Notes under the pieces: model-generated
Databases searched by the model: none
What the model was told of the DNA's origin: nothing
What the model saw: the letters and a program-made list of their open reading frames with translations, nothing else
Shown here: one piece after another, positions 1-13,500 of the stretch
How the letters are laid out: each line of letters opens with the position of its first letter
Numbering within the stretch: position 1 is the stretch's first letter
Translations under genes and position numbers: made by a program
Assembly: GCA_013399875.1 (NCBI GenBank)
Contig: VXAZ01007505.1
Span: 889,795-953,794, forward strand
Direction: 5' to 3'
Length of the DNA: 64,000 nucleotides
Source: Gymnorhina tibicen
Taxonomy: Eukaryota > Chordata > Aves > Passeriformes > Artamidae

Positions 1-3000
1 AATTACAAATGTGTGAATATTAAGTGAGGAGAGGCATTTCCCTGCACCTCAGGCTTAGAGACATCTTTGTAGCTGGAGGATTAAGACACTCACTTCACCA
101 TAGGTTAAATGTACACAGCTGTGTTAGTGTCCTCAATTTTATGGTTCCCACTTTTAAGTAACGAATTGACCACAGATATGACAACAACAGCTACTTGAGT
201 CAGCATTAGGAATTCCATAAAACGCTATGCTCCTAAAACCTGGTATTTTAGCTAGCAGTTAGTACTTCTGAGTAAGAACAGCTGAATAAGGTGTGCTTTA
301 GCATTTTCAGATGGCACTCACAGAGTTTTCTTCTAAGAAGATGAGACAGATCTTGGGACTTCATTTAAAGTACTCAAAGAAATGAGCTGGCATCACTTGT
401 GCTACCTTGTGTTTGCCAGAGGCTGAGTGTACATGTAAACAGTGACTATAAGTCAGCTGATACTCTTGTTACCTCATGATTACTTGCTTGTATGTGTGTA
501 TGTTTGCAGAGGTATTCAAATTAGACAACTGTGGTTGCAATGTTTTGCTGCCCAGTATCAGTGGTCGCTTTGTTGCAGGAGTCATTAGTAAAAAATGGCT
601 GTTGAGACAAGAATCTCAAAAGCTAAAGACTAACATAAGCCCTTGCTTTTGCTACTGGATAAATACACACCAACTAACTGCATTTTAAGTGTATGGAGCA
701 GTAAGTCTGGTTTGAACTCAAAGCCATCATCCCATAAACACTCAGAGCTGCAGCAGGTAAATTTGATGTACAGTAGTCCATGAAATAATCACCCAATAGC
801 CCTTTCTACAGAGAGGGTGTAATTTAAAACCAAGATAATTTTTCTCCGCCTCAATTAAGAAGTTGAAGTAGGAAAATCAGCTGAGAGACAAAATGGGCTC
901 GTTTCCTCATGTGTCTGCCTCCTGATAACCAGAGCATGTACTTGATAGAAAGTATAGAGGTTCACATTAAAAGAGATCAGGCTAGAATGGCAAGTTGGGG
1001 CAAAAATCCTTTTCTGGCCTGAAAACCCTCTCCAAGCTGGAATCTTCTAACTTGCTGACAGCATTGTGCTGATGACATCTCATCTGGATTTGGAGAATCT
1101 GAGCACTGCTACCTTGAACACTCCTCCTTTCCTAAGGCAGCCACATGGCATGTAAACACCCTGGAAACCAGGTATATCCCTAGCAGCAGCTACAAGTGGG
1201 ACACTGATAAAGGTGGCAATGACCCAATTTTCAGAGCTCGAGTTCTCTTCCATTTCTCTGTCATACTTATAAAAAATCACAGTATTTGTATTCTACAAAA
1301 AGCAGAAGTGGCAAAAGTGATCGTACAAATCCATCTTAATCCTCATAAATATTATTTATTGCTCCACTGAACATCTCTGAGTCACTGCCTTCCTAGACAG
1401 TGGATAGGTTGGCTTCCATCAGCATGCACATTTTCAGCCCTATATCAACAAAGATCTAAACAACATCTAGGAAATTGCAGCTTCTCTTCCTGCTATTAAG
1501 GATTATTTTAGAACATGTACAGGCATCCCACAGAGCACTGCTGTACTGTTAGGTCACCTATTGCTCTGACAAAGATGATTTAGGGGTGATTCCAGACTGA
1601 CAGAGGAAGGTTGATTTAGAGATCAGACTGTGCTGCCAGCAAGAGAAGCCAGAATTGAAATTTGAAGGGCTGAATGTATGTTCAGGAATGCCATGCTTCT
1701 CTGCTTTTATTATTTTGTAGACTTAGTTGTTGAAATCTATGATATAGAGACCAGAAGGTGAACATCATATCAAATGATTGCAGAATTTTCCTTTATAGTG
1801 TGATGGATTTTTGCTAATTTTTTGTATGCTGAATTTAAGAATCCACACAAACCCTGACTTTTCTTCTTTGTTTTCTTTTGCTGTGTGCTGTTTTTGAAGT
1901 CAGATACTCAAAATCAACATCAGTTATATAAAGATACACACAGACACAAAAGGAAAAACAAAAAAGAGAAAAGAACTAGGCAGTGGAGTCTGGAACGTCT
2001 TCAACCAAGCTATAAACTTACATTGTTAAGAAGAGCCAAACCACAATCACTGCTGATTTAAAGGAACTCTTGTACTTAGTGATCATCTTCATGAAGTAGA
2101 ATGCATGGAAAACAAACATTAAGGTTTATAAACAGAAAGTAAATAAATGGTCCCCAGTGTTGGTCAGCACCAATTCATTTATAGACTTCTCCTCTCAAAC
2201 CATCTGCCATTAGAACAAAAAAGCACGGAAGCACTTTGAAACTTCAACTTTTATTACAGAGTATGAAAATATCCCAGACAAGCTGAAACTGAACCCCCTT
2301 GTCTCTGTGTATAAGTGTGCATACACATGTGCTTTCTTGTTGACATGTATTATTATAAAGACGAGCTTCCTACAGACACTGGACTCCTCTTTTACACCAG
2401 CTATTTTGAGACCTAGAATAAACCAAGCAACTGTTTGCAGAAATCAATAGTCTGATCCTTACACAGAAGGTCATCATGAACCTCCAGTCGTCTAAAGAGC
2501 ACTTGAATTTTTCTGGGCGCATATGAATGTGCCTGACCTTAACAGTCCACTCTTGCTCTTGTAGATTCTCTTTATTTCTAAATGAAATTTCCTGAAGAAT
2601 TTTCTACAAAACAATAAAAACAGCAACCACATTGGGTGACTGAGATCCTGGTAAGAGCGGGTTACTGAGAGGTGTCACTGGGTAGAGCTGACATTTCTCA
2701 CTGATTCTATATATTTTTCTATATAGAATAGGGTGCAATTTATTATCAATCCAGTTGAAAATGTATCATATTTCATAGTTCTTACACCTCTAGTGAACAA
2801 TATAAGGAAAGGAAAGTGTACAAGTATGTACAATGTATATTCTAAACATTTTTGAATTGATTTGAGCCTCCTTCAGCAGGCCTTCAATTAGAAATAGTTA
2901 CAAAAATGTCCATTGACTTCAGAATAGAGTTAACCAAGCTTCCATACCTAGTAGATTTGATCAAACTATGAATTCTGGAAGAAATTTTTTATGCATTTTT

Positions 3001-3291
3001 AAAATTACCCTTATTTTAAGTTAATAATTTGTGAATAACTAAAATGTGTTTTATTCCTTATTTAATACCTTTTCAGCTAAAAGTAATTTTTATTTCTTCC
3101 TCTGTCTTGCCTATGATTTACCAACTCCAATAATAATGTGCCTTTTCTTGTAACTTCCAGTCTTTTATTTACATCATAAGCAGGAATGATATAAAAGTAA
3201 AATGTTGTGTGTTAGAAATAAGTCCTGTACATTTATAAATAGCTGAATTTGTTTGGTGCAATTTGGGGAAAGGGGGGCACCTGTCTGAAAT
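1..3291. other. Unique AT-rich DNA, no gene recognised
   Basis: Mostly A/T-rich non-repetitive sequence. The longest open frames are 66-70 codons, without splice-flanked structure or a recognisable protein. No clear transposon, tRNA or CpG island was seen. It is consistent with intergenic or deep intronic vertebrate DNA. Confidence 0.6.
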
Positions 3292-3296
3292 AATGT
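3292..3296. repeat. Target-site duplication AATGT, left copy
   Basis: AATGT lies directly before the TG end of the LTR at 3297 and is repeated exactly at 3889-3893 after its CA end. A 5-bp duplication is usual for ERVL-type and several other LTR elements. Confidence 0.85.
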
Positions 3297-3376
3297 TGTC
3301 CTGGGTTACAGTGTATTCTATTACCATGAGCTGTTGAGACCAGGTGTAGCGATGTTCCTTGCCTCCTCCTTCTGGA

Positions 3377-3482
3377 CTATCTCCTGTTAATGGGCCCAAC
3401 AATGCCTTGCCCCATGACTCACAGATAACTGCACCTGGGCTATCTCCTGTTAATGGGCCCATCAGTGCCTTGCCCCATGACT
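3377..3482 (+). repeat. Two 43-bp direct repeats in the LTR upstream region
   Basis: Copies at 3377-3419 and 3440-3482 begin CTATCTCCTGTTAATGGGCC and end CCCCATGACT. They match at 41 of 43 positions and are spaced 63 bp apart. Repeats of this kind upstream of the TATA region of an LTR often act as enhancers; that role is inferred here. Confidence 0.9.
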
Positions 3483-3617
3483 GACCATCCCATTGTGAGA
3501 TGCTCCGCCCAGGGGGGAAGGAACCAAGCATTCCCACCCAATATAATCTGGGGTCTGGAACAGTAGAGGCAGACTTACCTACTGGGATCCCAGAGGATAA
3601 GAGCTACACAACCACCA

Positions 3618-3685
3618 CTGGACTGTCTGAGGAAGACCAGACCCTCCTACACCACTGCTGGACCTTCAGAGGAAGACCAGACCCT
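3618..3685 (+). repeat. Tandem duplication inside the LTR, 40-bp period
   Basis: Two 28-bp copies containing GAGGAAGACCAGACCCT start at 3618 and 3658. They lie downstream of the TATA-like box, so probably within the transcribed part of the LTR. Confidence 0.8.
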
Positions 3686-3743
3686 TCAACAGAACCATCA
3701 CTCCAGGAGGACTGCAGTCACCATTTAATTGGACTGTTACCAA

Positions 3744-3762
3744 CCCCCTGACTGTCAGGGGG
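3744..3762. repeat. Near-perfect palindrome (9-bp arms, 1-nt centre)
   Basis: CCCCCTGAC, then T, then GTCAGGGGG. The arms are exact inverse complements. It sits in the 3' half of the solo LTR, about 70 bp before the poly(A) signal. Confidence 0.9.
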
Positions 3763-3888
3763 TCACGTTTGTGCTCTGACTTTGTCAGTGGGTTGTTCTT
3801 CTTTGTACTATTGCATTTATTTTATTTTTCCTATTAAATTGTATTTCTGACTTGGGGTCTCTCACTAGTTTGCTTTCAAACTAGTACA

Positions 3889-3893
3889 AATGT
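3889..3893. repeat. Target-site duplication AATGT, right copy
   Basis: Exact match to 3292-3296, directly after the CA end of the LTR. Confidence 0.85.
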
Positions 3894-6800
3894 TTATTGA
3901 AGTGAAAAAATGTGAGCCACTCACAAGAGCATGTAAAGCAGTTCAGAAGTTCAGTTGTTAACTATGACCCAGATTATCCCTTCCACAGCAGAAAGAATTC
4001 TGTTTCTCCCAAGGTCTTTCTTCAGTGCTGTTCACTTGAGCAAATGGTTTCTTTTCCCTAAAAACATGGTTTCTAAGTTCCACAGGTACTATACTGTCAG
4101 CTACAGCCCTGGAAGAGGTGAATGTTGGAGTAGTTCACTGTGCCTCAACACTGCAAACAGAAGGTATCTGCCTTCTCATACTGCAAATTCAGGGCTGTCT
4201 CTTCTAGATTAGAGAAAGATTTCCCCTAAAACAAAATTATGCAGAGGGAAAGCAACAAACCACCTTTATCTATGAAAGAAGGAAGATACCTGCTAATAGC
4301 AGTGAAGTTAATAACAATAGACCGTTACAGGATACCACCCACTGAATAAACAGCAACCTGGTAACACAGCAAAAGTACCTGGGGAAAAAACCCACAATGA
4401 CTCTTCCCAACATTAGTTTCTCTCTTGGTTGCCATTTAAGATGTAGAGAAGGAACAGAATCCGGTCTCTCAATATACAATGTCCTTTGCTAATGAGAGGC
4501 CAGAAAAACATGTTATGTGCTTTAACTTCACAATAAAATACACTTGAAAATCTTTTCAGATAAAAATTGCTTTTTTTTTTCCTAAAAAGGCAATTTGTCA
4601 CATTTAAAACCTAAAATTAAGATTCGAAACTATATAATAAATATTGCATAAGACATATCTGATGAACATGCTGTTCATGATTAGTTGAAAGTCAAAAACA
4701 GGAAAACCTTGATAAATTCATTATTGCTGCAAATTATTATTTCAAATATTGTTTTGATGTTATATTTTTGTGGGACCTTTTAACTACATCAAAATTGCCT
4801 CACTGCTCTTTTGGTCTAGACTGAATTAAAATTAGCATAGGGAATATTTTATTTTAAAATAATCTATTAAGGATCCTCAGCAATGTGAAAATGTAATATA
4901 TTTGGTTAAAATGCAAAACATGGTAACATAATTCCTTTTGTAAGATATCTCTCTTCCAACTTAGCTGGATGCTTTCAGTGTGCTGTAATGTAATTTTAAC
5001 ATTCTAGAAAAATGTTTGAAAAGTTGATGCCCAAGGAAACACCATGCTCTGCAGAGTAGCTAAATAACATACAGAAAAAGTATCTACTTCTCTTTGGCTA
5101 AGTAGTCAATGAATATATATCTATTAACCTTTTTTCTCTTTTGAAGGGTATCGCACTGCAGAAAAAAAGACCAGAAATGCTATCAAACCAAACCTGATGG
5201 GCTGATCTGAAAAAACACTTTACATTTTTAAAACAGAGCTCTAATATGCAGTGTCACCAGGCTACTAAAAACCCCCAAACGCTCAAGATTTCACTTTAAG
5301 GAAAAAATCCCACTGTGTTGCATGGTTCTTGTACATCTCCAGCGAACAACAGCACAGGTCTGAAAATCAACTAAAAGTCTCGTATTTGCTTTCTTGGGTT
5401 TGAATAAAGTACTTCCTCTTGAACAGACTGTAATGAAAAAAAAATTTTAAAAAGAACAGATGGGGAAAAAAGGATTTCTGACTTCATATTCATTGTAAAT
5501 TTTCTCATAAGCCCTCTTCATTGGAAGGGGATGCAATAAGGCTGTCAGAGGTTGTGAGCTGAGTTCCTGCACTTCAGGGTCATGAAGAATCAATCACGAG
5601 GATGAGGCTTTCTTTTTGCTATAAATACTGATCACACTGTGCTCTCTCCCTGACTGTGTCCCGAGATGCGAGTCAGACTCCCTTAAGAGTCGTAGTTGTT
5701 AGAGACAAACTGATGAAGACCACAGGAGAGCTGCATGTGAGAGGAGAGCAGAAGTCCCCTCTATTTCCAAGGCTTCTCAGGAGTTAAGACACAGAGGATT
5801 GACCACATTTTATTTACAGGGCAAGCCACAGACCCCAGAGAATGATTCCATGAAGGTTACTGGCTCATCTTCCAAGTCAGTTCTGCTTCTGGGGATGTTG
5901 GCCCCTTCAGTTAAGTGAATGATGAATCGTTAACAGAAGAATTCTGTCTATAGATATTTCCAAAAAGAACTAGAAAGAGAGCATAAAAAATTACTAGGTG
6001 CCAAAGGAAAAGAAAGGTGACTAAACGATCTCTCCTACAGCAGTAACTCTGAGAGATGCTGTTTATTTCCAGCATGTACCTGAACCTACTCCAAGCACTT
6101 TTGTGCTGACTGTATCCTGTTCAAACATTTAGAAGCAAGGACTGTGATGTCAATGTGATGGTTTAGGCCAAATTCAGGGAAACAGTCAATAATAATATGA
6201 CTTTAGGGTGGTAAAATTCTGTCCTAGAGAGGATTTTTTTAGGAAAAAAAAGGAATCTTATGACTTAGCTGGTGCACCTCAGCTTTTAATGGTGTGGCTT
6301 GTTCTGGAATTTGCGGCTAAACTGCTGCTTGGATCCCTGCAAGGAATGGGCTGGGGAACCCAATGGAACTCACTAGAGTTTTCTTCCTGACCATGATCCC
6401 GAATATCTACAGAAAAATGAGACATGTAGAAGGATGGGACATACCTATATCTCAGTCCTGAAAGATACCGTGTCTTCACAGGGGTTGTCACACAGCCCTG
6501 GGCAGCTGGATGAGCTGGACAGTCGAGCTGGGTTTAGGAAGGGCCAGTTTTGCAGCTGTGGATGTTTGGTGACTTGACATTTCCTTTTTATGATGGCAGT
6601 CACTTCAATCTGTAACAGAAAGCCAAGTGCTGATGTCCCACAGAACCTGAGGCATGGAATAACTCCACTGATGTGGGGCTTGTGCCCAAATACAGAACAT
6701 CTGCTAGATTCACCTGAAAAAAGTACTCATTCTGAATTTCTGTAACTCTATCCACTGCTGAGTTAGGACTTGATAAAATAAAAAAAAAAATAGCACAGAA

Positions 6801-7476
6801 TTCTGCCCTAATTTGTGCCTCCAGTGAGGCCCAGTCTTTGTCTGGTAGGTAGAAAACCACAGGAATATTTGACTGCATATTTGTGATAGTTAGTTGCAGC
6901 CTATTAGGGGGATGTTGAAGGTTTCTGACTTGCTGGAACAGGTGAGATCCACCCTGCATATAAGAGATACAACAGCAGCCATAGGGAGAGGGAGGAAGAG
7001 GAAGTCAGTATCTGGAACAAATACTGTGGGAAAAAGCCTGTTGAGGCAGCTTTCAGTACAGTCACAGCATTATGATTTATTCTTCCTCCTGGTAAAAACA
7101 AATTCCAAACACCATGACTTATGTAACTACAATGAGTGTCACAGTGGAGATTCACCCTATTCTGTTAATATGAACATACCCAGCTGGGAGTGGAGAAAGA
7201 AATATAGGCCTAAAAGTAAAAAGAAAAGAAAATACTGTGTTTGTAGTATTTCCACCATAGACTTGAGCTAGAAAATACTTCAGGATTCATAGAAAATGTT
7301 GTTTGCATGAGGTCTTTAGCATAATTTCCATGATTCTGAATTCTGGTTCATTTGAATACTATCCCAAATAAGGTCTGCAAACCTAGTCAAATACCTCTGT
7401 AACTATAAATCTGATCAGAGTGCTACACCTCGCCCTTAAATAGTCATTGCTACAATTCAGTAATTGTGTGTTACAT
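3894..7476. other. Unique DNA, no gene recognised
   Basis: AT-rich non-repetitive sequence with short poly-A/T runs. A 125-codon plus frame begins at 6894 and ends in a Lys/Arg-rich stretch (KKYRPKSKKKRK). It overlaps open frames on the other strand and matches no family I recognise. No transposon was identified. Confidence 0.5.
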
Positions 7477-7560
7477 TGTTGCATGAAGGCCTTGTTGCCT
7501 TTGTAAAATCATGGCTCAGGCCTTCATTACGTGAAAGAAAAAAAATGGATAGTGGCCAAA
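7477..7560 (+). mobile_element. LTR fragment related to the solo LTR at 38 kb
   Basis: From TGTTGCATGAAGGCC the sequence follows the start of the minus-strand LTR at 38026-38319 for about 47 bases with only about three differences, including the block TGCCTTTGTAAAATCATGGC. After that, similarity fades into an A-rich stretch. The TGTTG start is the LTR terminus, so this is the 5' end of a second, older or divergent copy, in plus orientation. I could not place its 3' end or a target duplication; the end given is approximate. Confidence 0.72.
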
Positions 7561-10500
7561 ATGGTGAGTGGTTTTATTCCTGTCCAGTAATTAGAAGCAG
7601 CCTAATAAGATGTGGATTTTTACTGCAAAACCTGACACCAGCTCAGAACTGAAATGTGTTCCAGAAGTGGAGTTCTAAAAACATTCTCCTTCAAATCAGA
7701 TTTTCTTTCTTCCTTAGAAACTTTGTCCCTTGTCCTGCAGTTATCTCACCACTAAAAATATCTGCGAAAAAATGGATTAACATCTTTCCTTTTGTGATAC
7801 TGAAGCATTGCTCTGAAGCAACAATATGAAGTCTTAATAAACCATCATTCTCATTCTTACCATTGCCTGGAGTTGGTCAGAAGTCATGGAAAGAAGAGTT
7901 CAGGTTACTGGACTGTGAAATAGCTTGGTGAAAGGAATGTATGCATTTAGAGCCTGGCTCAATAAATACCTCCTAGGGTGGGGAACAAAATCAAATGAAG
8001 ATCCATTAATCTGTCCCAGGGCTGAAGATAGCACCATCCTAAATCCTAAATTACTTCTGGCAAGCCATCAGCACAAGAATCCAATCTGTGTAGAAACTGC
8101 TAGATAGTCTGGGGACTTCCGAAACGCATTTGGCCCCAAATGTAATCCATTATACATCTGGTGTAACAGGAGCATTGAATTACAGATAGTCCAAACTAAA
8201 GCATACAGAAAATCCCATAAGTTTTTCACTGTTTTCAGATAAAACTCAGAGTTCTACCTCAAGACACACAGACTGTTATTACTGTACAAATACACTATGC
8301 AGTGCTTAGATGTGGTCTGTTCTTAAACCCATTATTGTTATTTTACTCTACCGTAAATAGCAACAGATACAAGTGTTTACAAATGAGACTTTGCTCCCAT
8401 ATCCCTGTCAGTGCCTTGCCAGCTTCCTGGAGGGAAACTCAGTGATGCAGAGCTTTATTCACTGGAAACTTTTTATGTTTATTTGCAAATAAAACCTTTG
8501 CATGTGATCTGAAGTCTATGATTTGCCTAGAGTATGTTGTCATCCCAACTGTGTTTGTTAACACCAGACTGAACAAATCAGAAGGAGTACCAATGTCCAA
8601 AGTTCAATTGCAGGTTGAAAGCCTGGGTGTGTCTAAAGCATTCACTATTGTTTACCAAAAAAGTCACATATTATAGCATCCTTTGTGCCTATACAGCAAA
8701 TGAAGATGGAGAGTAGAAAGTAGTTACTTTTCCTATAAATGCTGGGCTTACAAGACTCCAGGGCTATTCATTGCTTTCTTTTCCTCTGTAATAAGAGAAG
8801 CATTAGAAATAGCTTTTCTGATTTGTTTGAGTGCATGTTTTTTACTACTTAAACTTTATACGGTGGGCTCACTCTTTTTTAAGGATTTAAGATTTTCTTC
8901 TCTTTCATCCTATGAAAAACTGGCAGCATCACATTGCCTGAAGTGTCTTATGGATAAAAGCATTAGTTTGCTAAGCCGCTTTACTTGCCTGCTTCTTTTG
9001 TTTAATTCTTATAAATGCCGCACTTCCCTCAAAATCCATGTTTAATCCAGATCATGCATTTTACAACTGCTGTTTTTCAGCAATCAAGTGCTCTTGCCGT
9101 TCTATACTAACATGAACTCCCTGCTGAACATTTCAGAAGATCCTTTCTTACAAACAAACAACAATGGAAAAGGACTGTCAAAAACAGTCACTTTTTTATG
9201 GAAAAAGCCAGTTAAAGGATACTGATCCCACTCTGGCATGGAGATCTTGTGGCATAACTCTCATAAACCTCACTCCTGTTGCTGGCATGAGCAACTTACT
9301 GGTGACCAAGGGCACATACATTTATCTTCACAGTGCCTTAGTGGCCCTGGCTACTAAGAGCCATTTGTTGCCCTGAAAACTACAGCCAGTCAAGTTGTTC
9401 TAATTCAGGGTCAGTAGACTGGATCAAGGCACTTATGATGCTCCCACATGGATGGCATGTAGGACACTTAACTGTGGTTAACATCTAACAAGGGCTACAG
9501 ATTTCTCAGCTGAAGGACCTCACCAACTGCCAGCAGAAGACTGACTACAGTTGGACTTCAGACAAGATATGTGAAGCACCACACTTGGAAAGAGTTTAAC
9601 GCACAAACAGAAACGTAGCTATGTCAAGGAAACAGCCTAAACACATCTTCCCAGGTACTTAGCTGTTGTAAGAAAATCTGTGCAGCACACCACTGCACTA
9701 ATATAATTATATTGTTCCTGGGACCCTCTGCAGAGAGCTGTATGGTGTCATAAAGACAAGGCAGCTACGTTAAAGCAGCTCAAGTATCTCTCATGAGCTT
9801 ATGCCTTCTGAGGCAAACAGATTCCCAGGCTGCAAACGCAGTGGATGATCCATGCCACAGTGGGATTTCTGAAGGAAGCAGATAAAGTCAGTTAGAACTC
9901 TACAGTTAAAGAAAACTCCTCAAAATCATGTTTGGAGTCTGAAATTGTGAGAAGCTTCTGCTTAGTTGCACACAGATATATTGAGATTTTGGAAACCCCC
10001 TGTTCCTGTTACCGTATTTAGGCCAAAAGTGGTAGTGATAAATAAACGTATCAGCACCCCACATGTTCTGCAGACTTTGAATTTTCTTCCCTTAACAGTC
10101 TTTTGCTGAAGCATTATACTGCAGTACAGAAAACTGTATCTAACCAGTAAAAGACATTGTACCAGAGAAAATAGGAAGAAAGGATGAACCTAAAAGAAGC
10201 ATGTCTCCCCAAACCTCCTGACATGTAACATCCCACGTATCAGATCTAACCTAACTAAGCCTAATTAGAGGAATAATTTGATAGATGGGTTCCACAAGAA
10301 ATGTTTCTATGTGAGGTATTGCATTACTTAAAGCCACACGTTACATTGCTCCAATGGAGAATAGAGAGCATTGACTTCTTTCTTTGTTTATACAGTAAGG
10401 CAAAGGTTTTGACTTTTTCTTTACACAGCTGAGTAGCAAAGGGTAATTTTAGAAGCCTGGAAAAAAAAAAAAGAAGGATAAATACAAAGAAGGAAAAAAT

Positions 10501-13500
10501 CTAGAAAAACAGGAATATATTATCACCTGTATCTTAGGAAAAGATTCTCATCCTGCAGATAGCCAAAAGAAAGGGGACTACAAGTGTGTCACCCCACCAC
10601 CCCACCAGGAATAACAAAGAATTACAGGACAGCCATTTTGAACTTGAAAGCCTGTTTCACTATTCTGCCCTTGGAACTTTTAGCTTTTTATCCTTATATT
10701 GGACCTGGATCTACAGCTTCAGATTTCTCTTCAATTTATTTCTATTAATATGCTTTTATATTATTCCTGTTTTTTGCTCCTTGTTTCCTGATAACCCTTT
10801 CTCTCCCACCTTCTTTCTTAAGTTTTCTATTGACAGAATGATTTTTAGGCCTTGCAGCCTGGAAGTTTCTGAGGGCTTGGAAAGATCCTCCTGCAGTTAT
10901 GCTAGTCAATGAAACTATAGAGACACACGTGGAGAAGTGCTAGATCCTCTTTTATCCTCTTAGCCAAGAAGTAATTTTGTATAGGTCAGTCAGATCCTTT
11001 AGCAAATAATTGCTATGCTACATGTCCAAATAAAAGTAAATTTCATCCTGTACATTCTGACAAGTCCTTCTGACAGGACCTACTTTTACCTAGAATTCCT
11101 ATTTTAAAGCAATTATAATTTAAAGCCTCAAAACTAATGCACTTTTCTTATTAAGTTGTTATTCTTAGCATTTTCAGAATGAAAAACATACCTGTTATAA
11201 GTTCCATTTCTGTACTTTCCTACATTTCAGATTCAGATCAAATCAATGACAAGTCTAAGAATGGACTGAAAAACATCTACATGTGGTTTTTGTTTGGATG
11301 AAATATGTAAGAAATTCTCATGAAGCCTACTTTTGCTTCCACTCCTAGAGCCACTGAATGAAAAAAAATGAGGGACACAAATGGGTGCATAGTTTTTATT
11401 TTTTCAGTTTATATTTCTACTTACATTAAAGCTAGAGATATAATTAAATAATGCTATAAGCATTTGACAGGCTTGGAAAAAGCTCTAGTCTGAAGAAAAA
11501 ATTCCTGCATTAGTAGAGATCTAGCAAAGCAAGTAAGCTACTGATATCTTGTCAGCATTGGGCTACTGCAGCTGTCCAACAACAAAAGCGTGACAGTCTC
11601 CAGAGCATGCAGAAATTGTATCCAGAGAACATCAGTTTTGTCGTTCTTATTATTTTTCCTACTTGAAATAGAGTACACATGGAGGGAAAGTGAAATGGCT
11701 AGCAGTAGTAAATAGATGCTGAGTTTAAGCTACTAAACCAGGAATGTCTCCACATTCCTTTGGGTAGGTTGTTGGTTAGACTCCTTTTCCACGCAAAGAA
11801 AGGTGTGGCCATATGGTATATTGTGTGCTTATTCCTATGCAAGAGGGCTTCATGCTGTAGATACTGGAAATTACAATCTACTCTAATAGTTCCTTCTTTG
11901 CAATTATTAAATACCTAATTAACTTATCTGATGAAAGTCGGCACAGCCTAATTGGGACTGCTCAGATTCTTTGCTGTTTTCAACTTTTTTCCATGTCACT
12001 GAGGTTCCTTGTTGAATTACTTTTAGTAATATGCTTTGTGAATAATGGTGATGTGATCAGGCCATTGTGTTCGGAATATTTTTGTCAGAGAACTCTCATG
12101 ATACCAAATGTCACATAGATTTGTCTTTTGATATGCTACACCACCAATGATATCAAAAGGACCACACCTGCACAAGCAGAAAGGAAGAGCTACATCCTGA
12201 ATTCTTACTGAATTGACTGAAGTTGATTACAGACTTATGGTTTTCATATTGGTGAGGAAAGGATTACAAAGAACTAATCTTTTTTGGTGCATGTCGAACA
12301 ACAAAATTTAAGCCTAAGGAAGAACAACTAATCCTCCTCATAGTATCAGTAGCCCTTTTCCTTTAACTCTGTATTTTGCAATTTTAGCTCACAAAGGTGA
12401 CAGACATCATCAGTGTAAAGGGAAACACAACTTTCCATTTGATTAAAAGTTTATTATCTTACGTTTACTCTTGATGTATCACAACTAACTCCACTTAGGT
12501 GCATTTGTAACAAAATACCATCATAAGTCAAGGCCTGGGTTACACAAAAAAAAGCAGGGAGAGAACGTGTTACAGAAAACAATTTTTGTAGAAAGATCAG
12601 TTTTACTGACAACAAACCCAACTAATGAAAAAGTAAATAAAAAATAAAATACTGTTGATGTATGAACTGTAATATTACTAATATATTAAAAAAATTCTTT
12701 CAATTGAAAAATCCACACTTCAGGTGACTAAAAGCATGCTTTGCTCAGAGCAATTGTTCACTCATCTGGAACTCAATCTCTTTCCTATCTTTCTCTAGTG
12801 CATCACATATCAACATGGAAAATCCCTCTTACTTATTATTCTCATTTCTCCCTTAATAAGACCACCTTCCACTGGAAACCTGACATTTGGAGCAGAGGAT
12901 AGAGGCAATTAAAGAGTGAAAGTAATTACAGGAGGAGGAAAGGTTACTGCACATGCTACTAAACACAGAGAAACTACCATAAGACATCCTTGCAACAATG
13001 CAGAGGCTAATGCATTTTGAAAATAGCCACCCTAATACTTCTCACTCTTTGACCCAGTTTAATTACCCTGAAAATGAGTAGAGAATAAAGAATTTTGATA
13101 CTCAGTTTTGAAAGGCATTAATGAAAACCTATATTCTCCCTTCCAATTGAAGTTCCATTTCCTGCCAGATGAACCGTGAAGTGGTAACAGCTTGGGGCAA
13201 CATTTTTGATATGAGAGCTCTCCTAGAAACAAGGTTTTGAGAGAGAGTGAGAACCAGAGACACCAAAAAAGAGGAGTACACAATGAGAACTGATATAATA
13301 AAGGACATATTTTGTTAGAAGATTTAAAAAAATATTTAAAAGGAGTTAATATATTACACAAATAAAGCTGATTGATTGCATTTGCAGTGTGGTTAAGCAA
13401 TTTGAAGAGTGCCAGATCAGTATTCTTGTTCTATAATGGCCATGATAGCTCATCATATTTGCTTTCCTACTTGTAATCATATTTTATTTTCTTTACCAGA

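Larger units (their letters stand above)
3297..3888 (+). mobile_element. Solo LTR of an avian endogenous retrovirus (ERVL-like)
   Basis: The 592-bp element starts TGTCCTGGG and ends AGTACA, with perfect AATGT duplications on both sides. The order of signals supports plus orientation. In the upstream half are two 43-bp direct repeats, then a TATA-like ATATAA at 3541-3546, and near the end an ATTAAA poly(A) signal at 3833-3838 in a T-rich stretch. The TGTCCTGG start is shared with the ERVL-type LTRs at 29.2 and 43.5 kb, although the interior differs. No gag, pol or env lies beside it, so it is a solo LTR left by recombination between two LTRs. An 83-codon frame at 3500-3751 is LTR sequence, not a gene. 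The LTR boundary is firm; the family name is less certain. Confidence 0.88.

Noticed and set aside
3500..3751. 83-codon plus frame
   Set aside because: Lies within the solo LTR; its repeated EDQT-type segments follow the 40-bp DNA duplication.
6894..7271. 125-codon plus frame ending in a Lys/Arg-rich segment
   Set aside because: The basic end comes from an A-rich run; overlapping minus-strand frames and no homology recognised.
13059..13400. 113-codon minus frame
   Set aside because: Random-looking composition, no homology, in AT-rich DNA.
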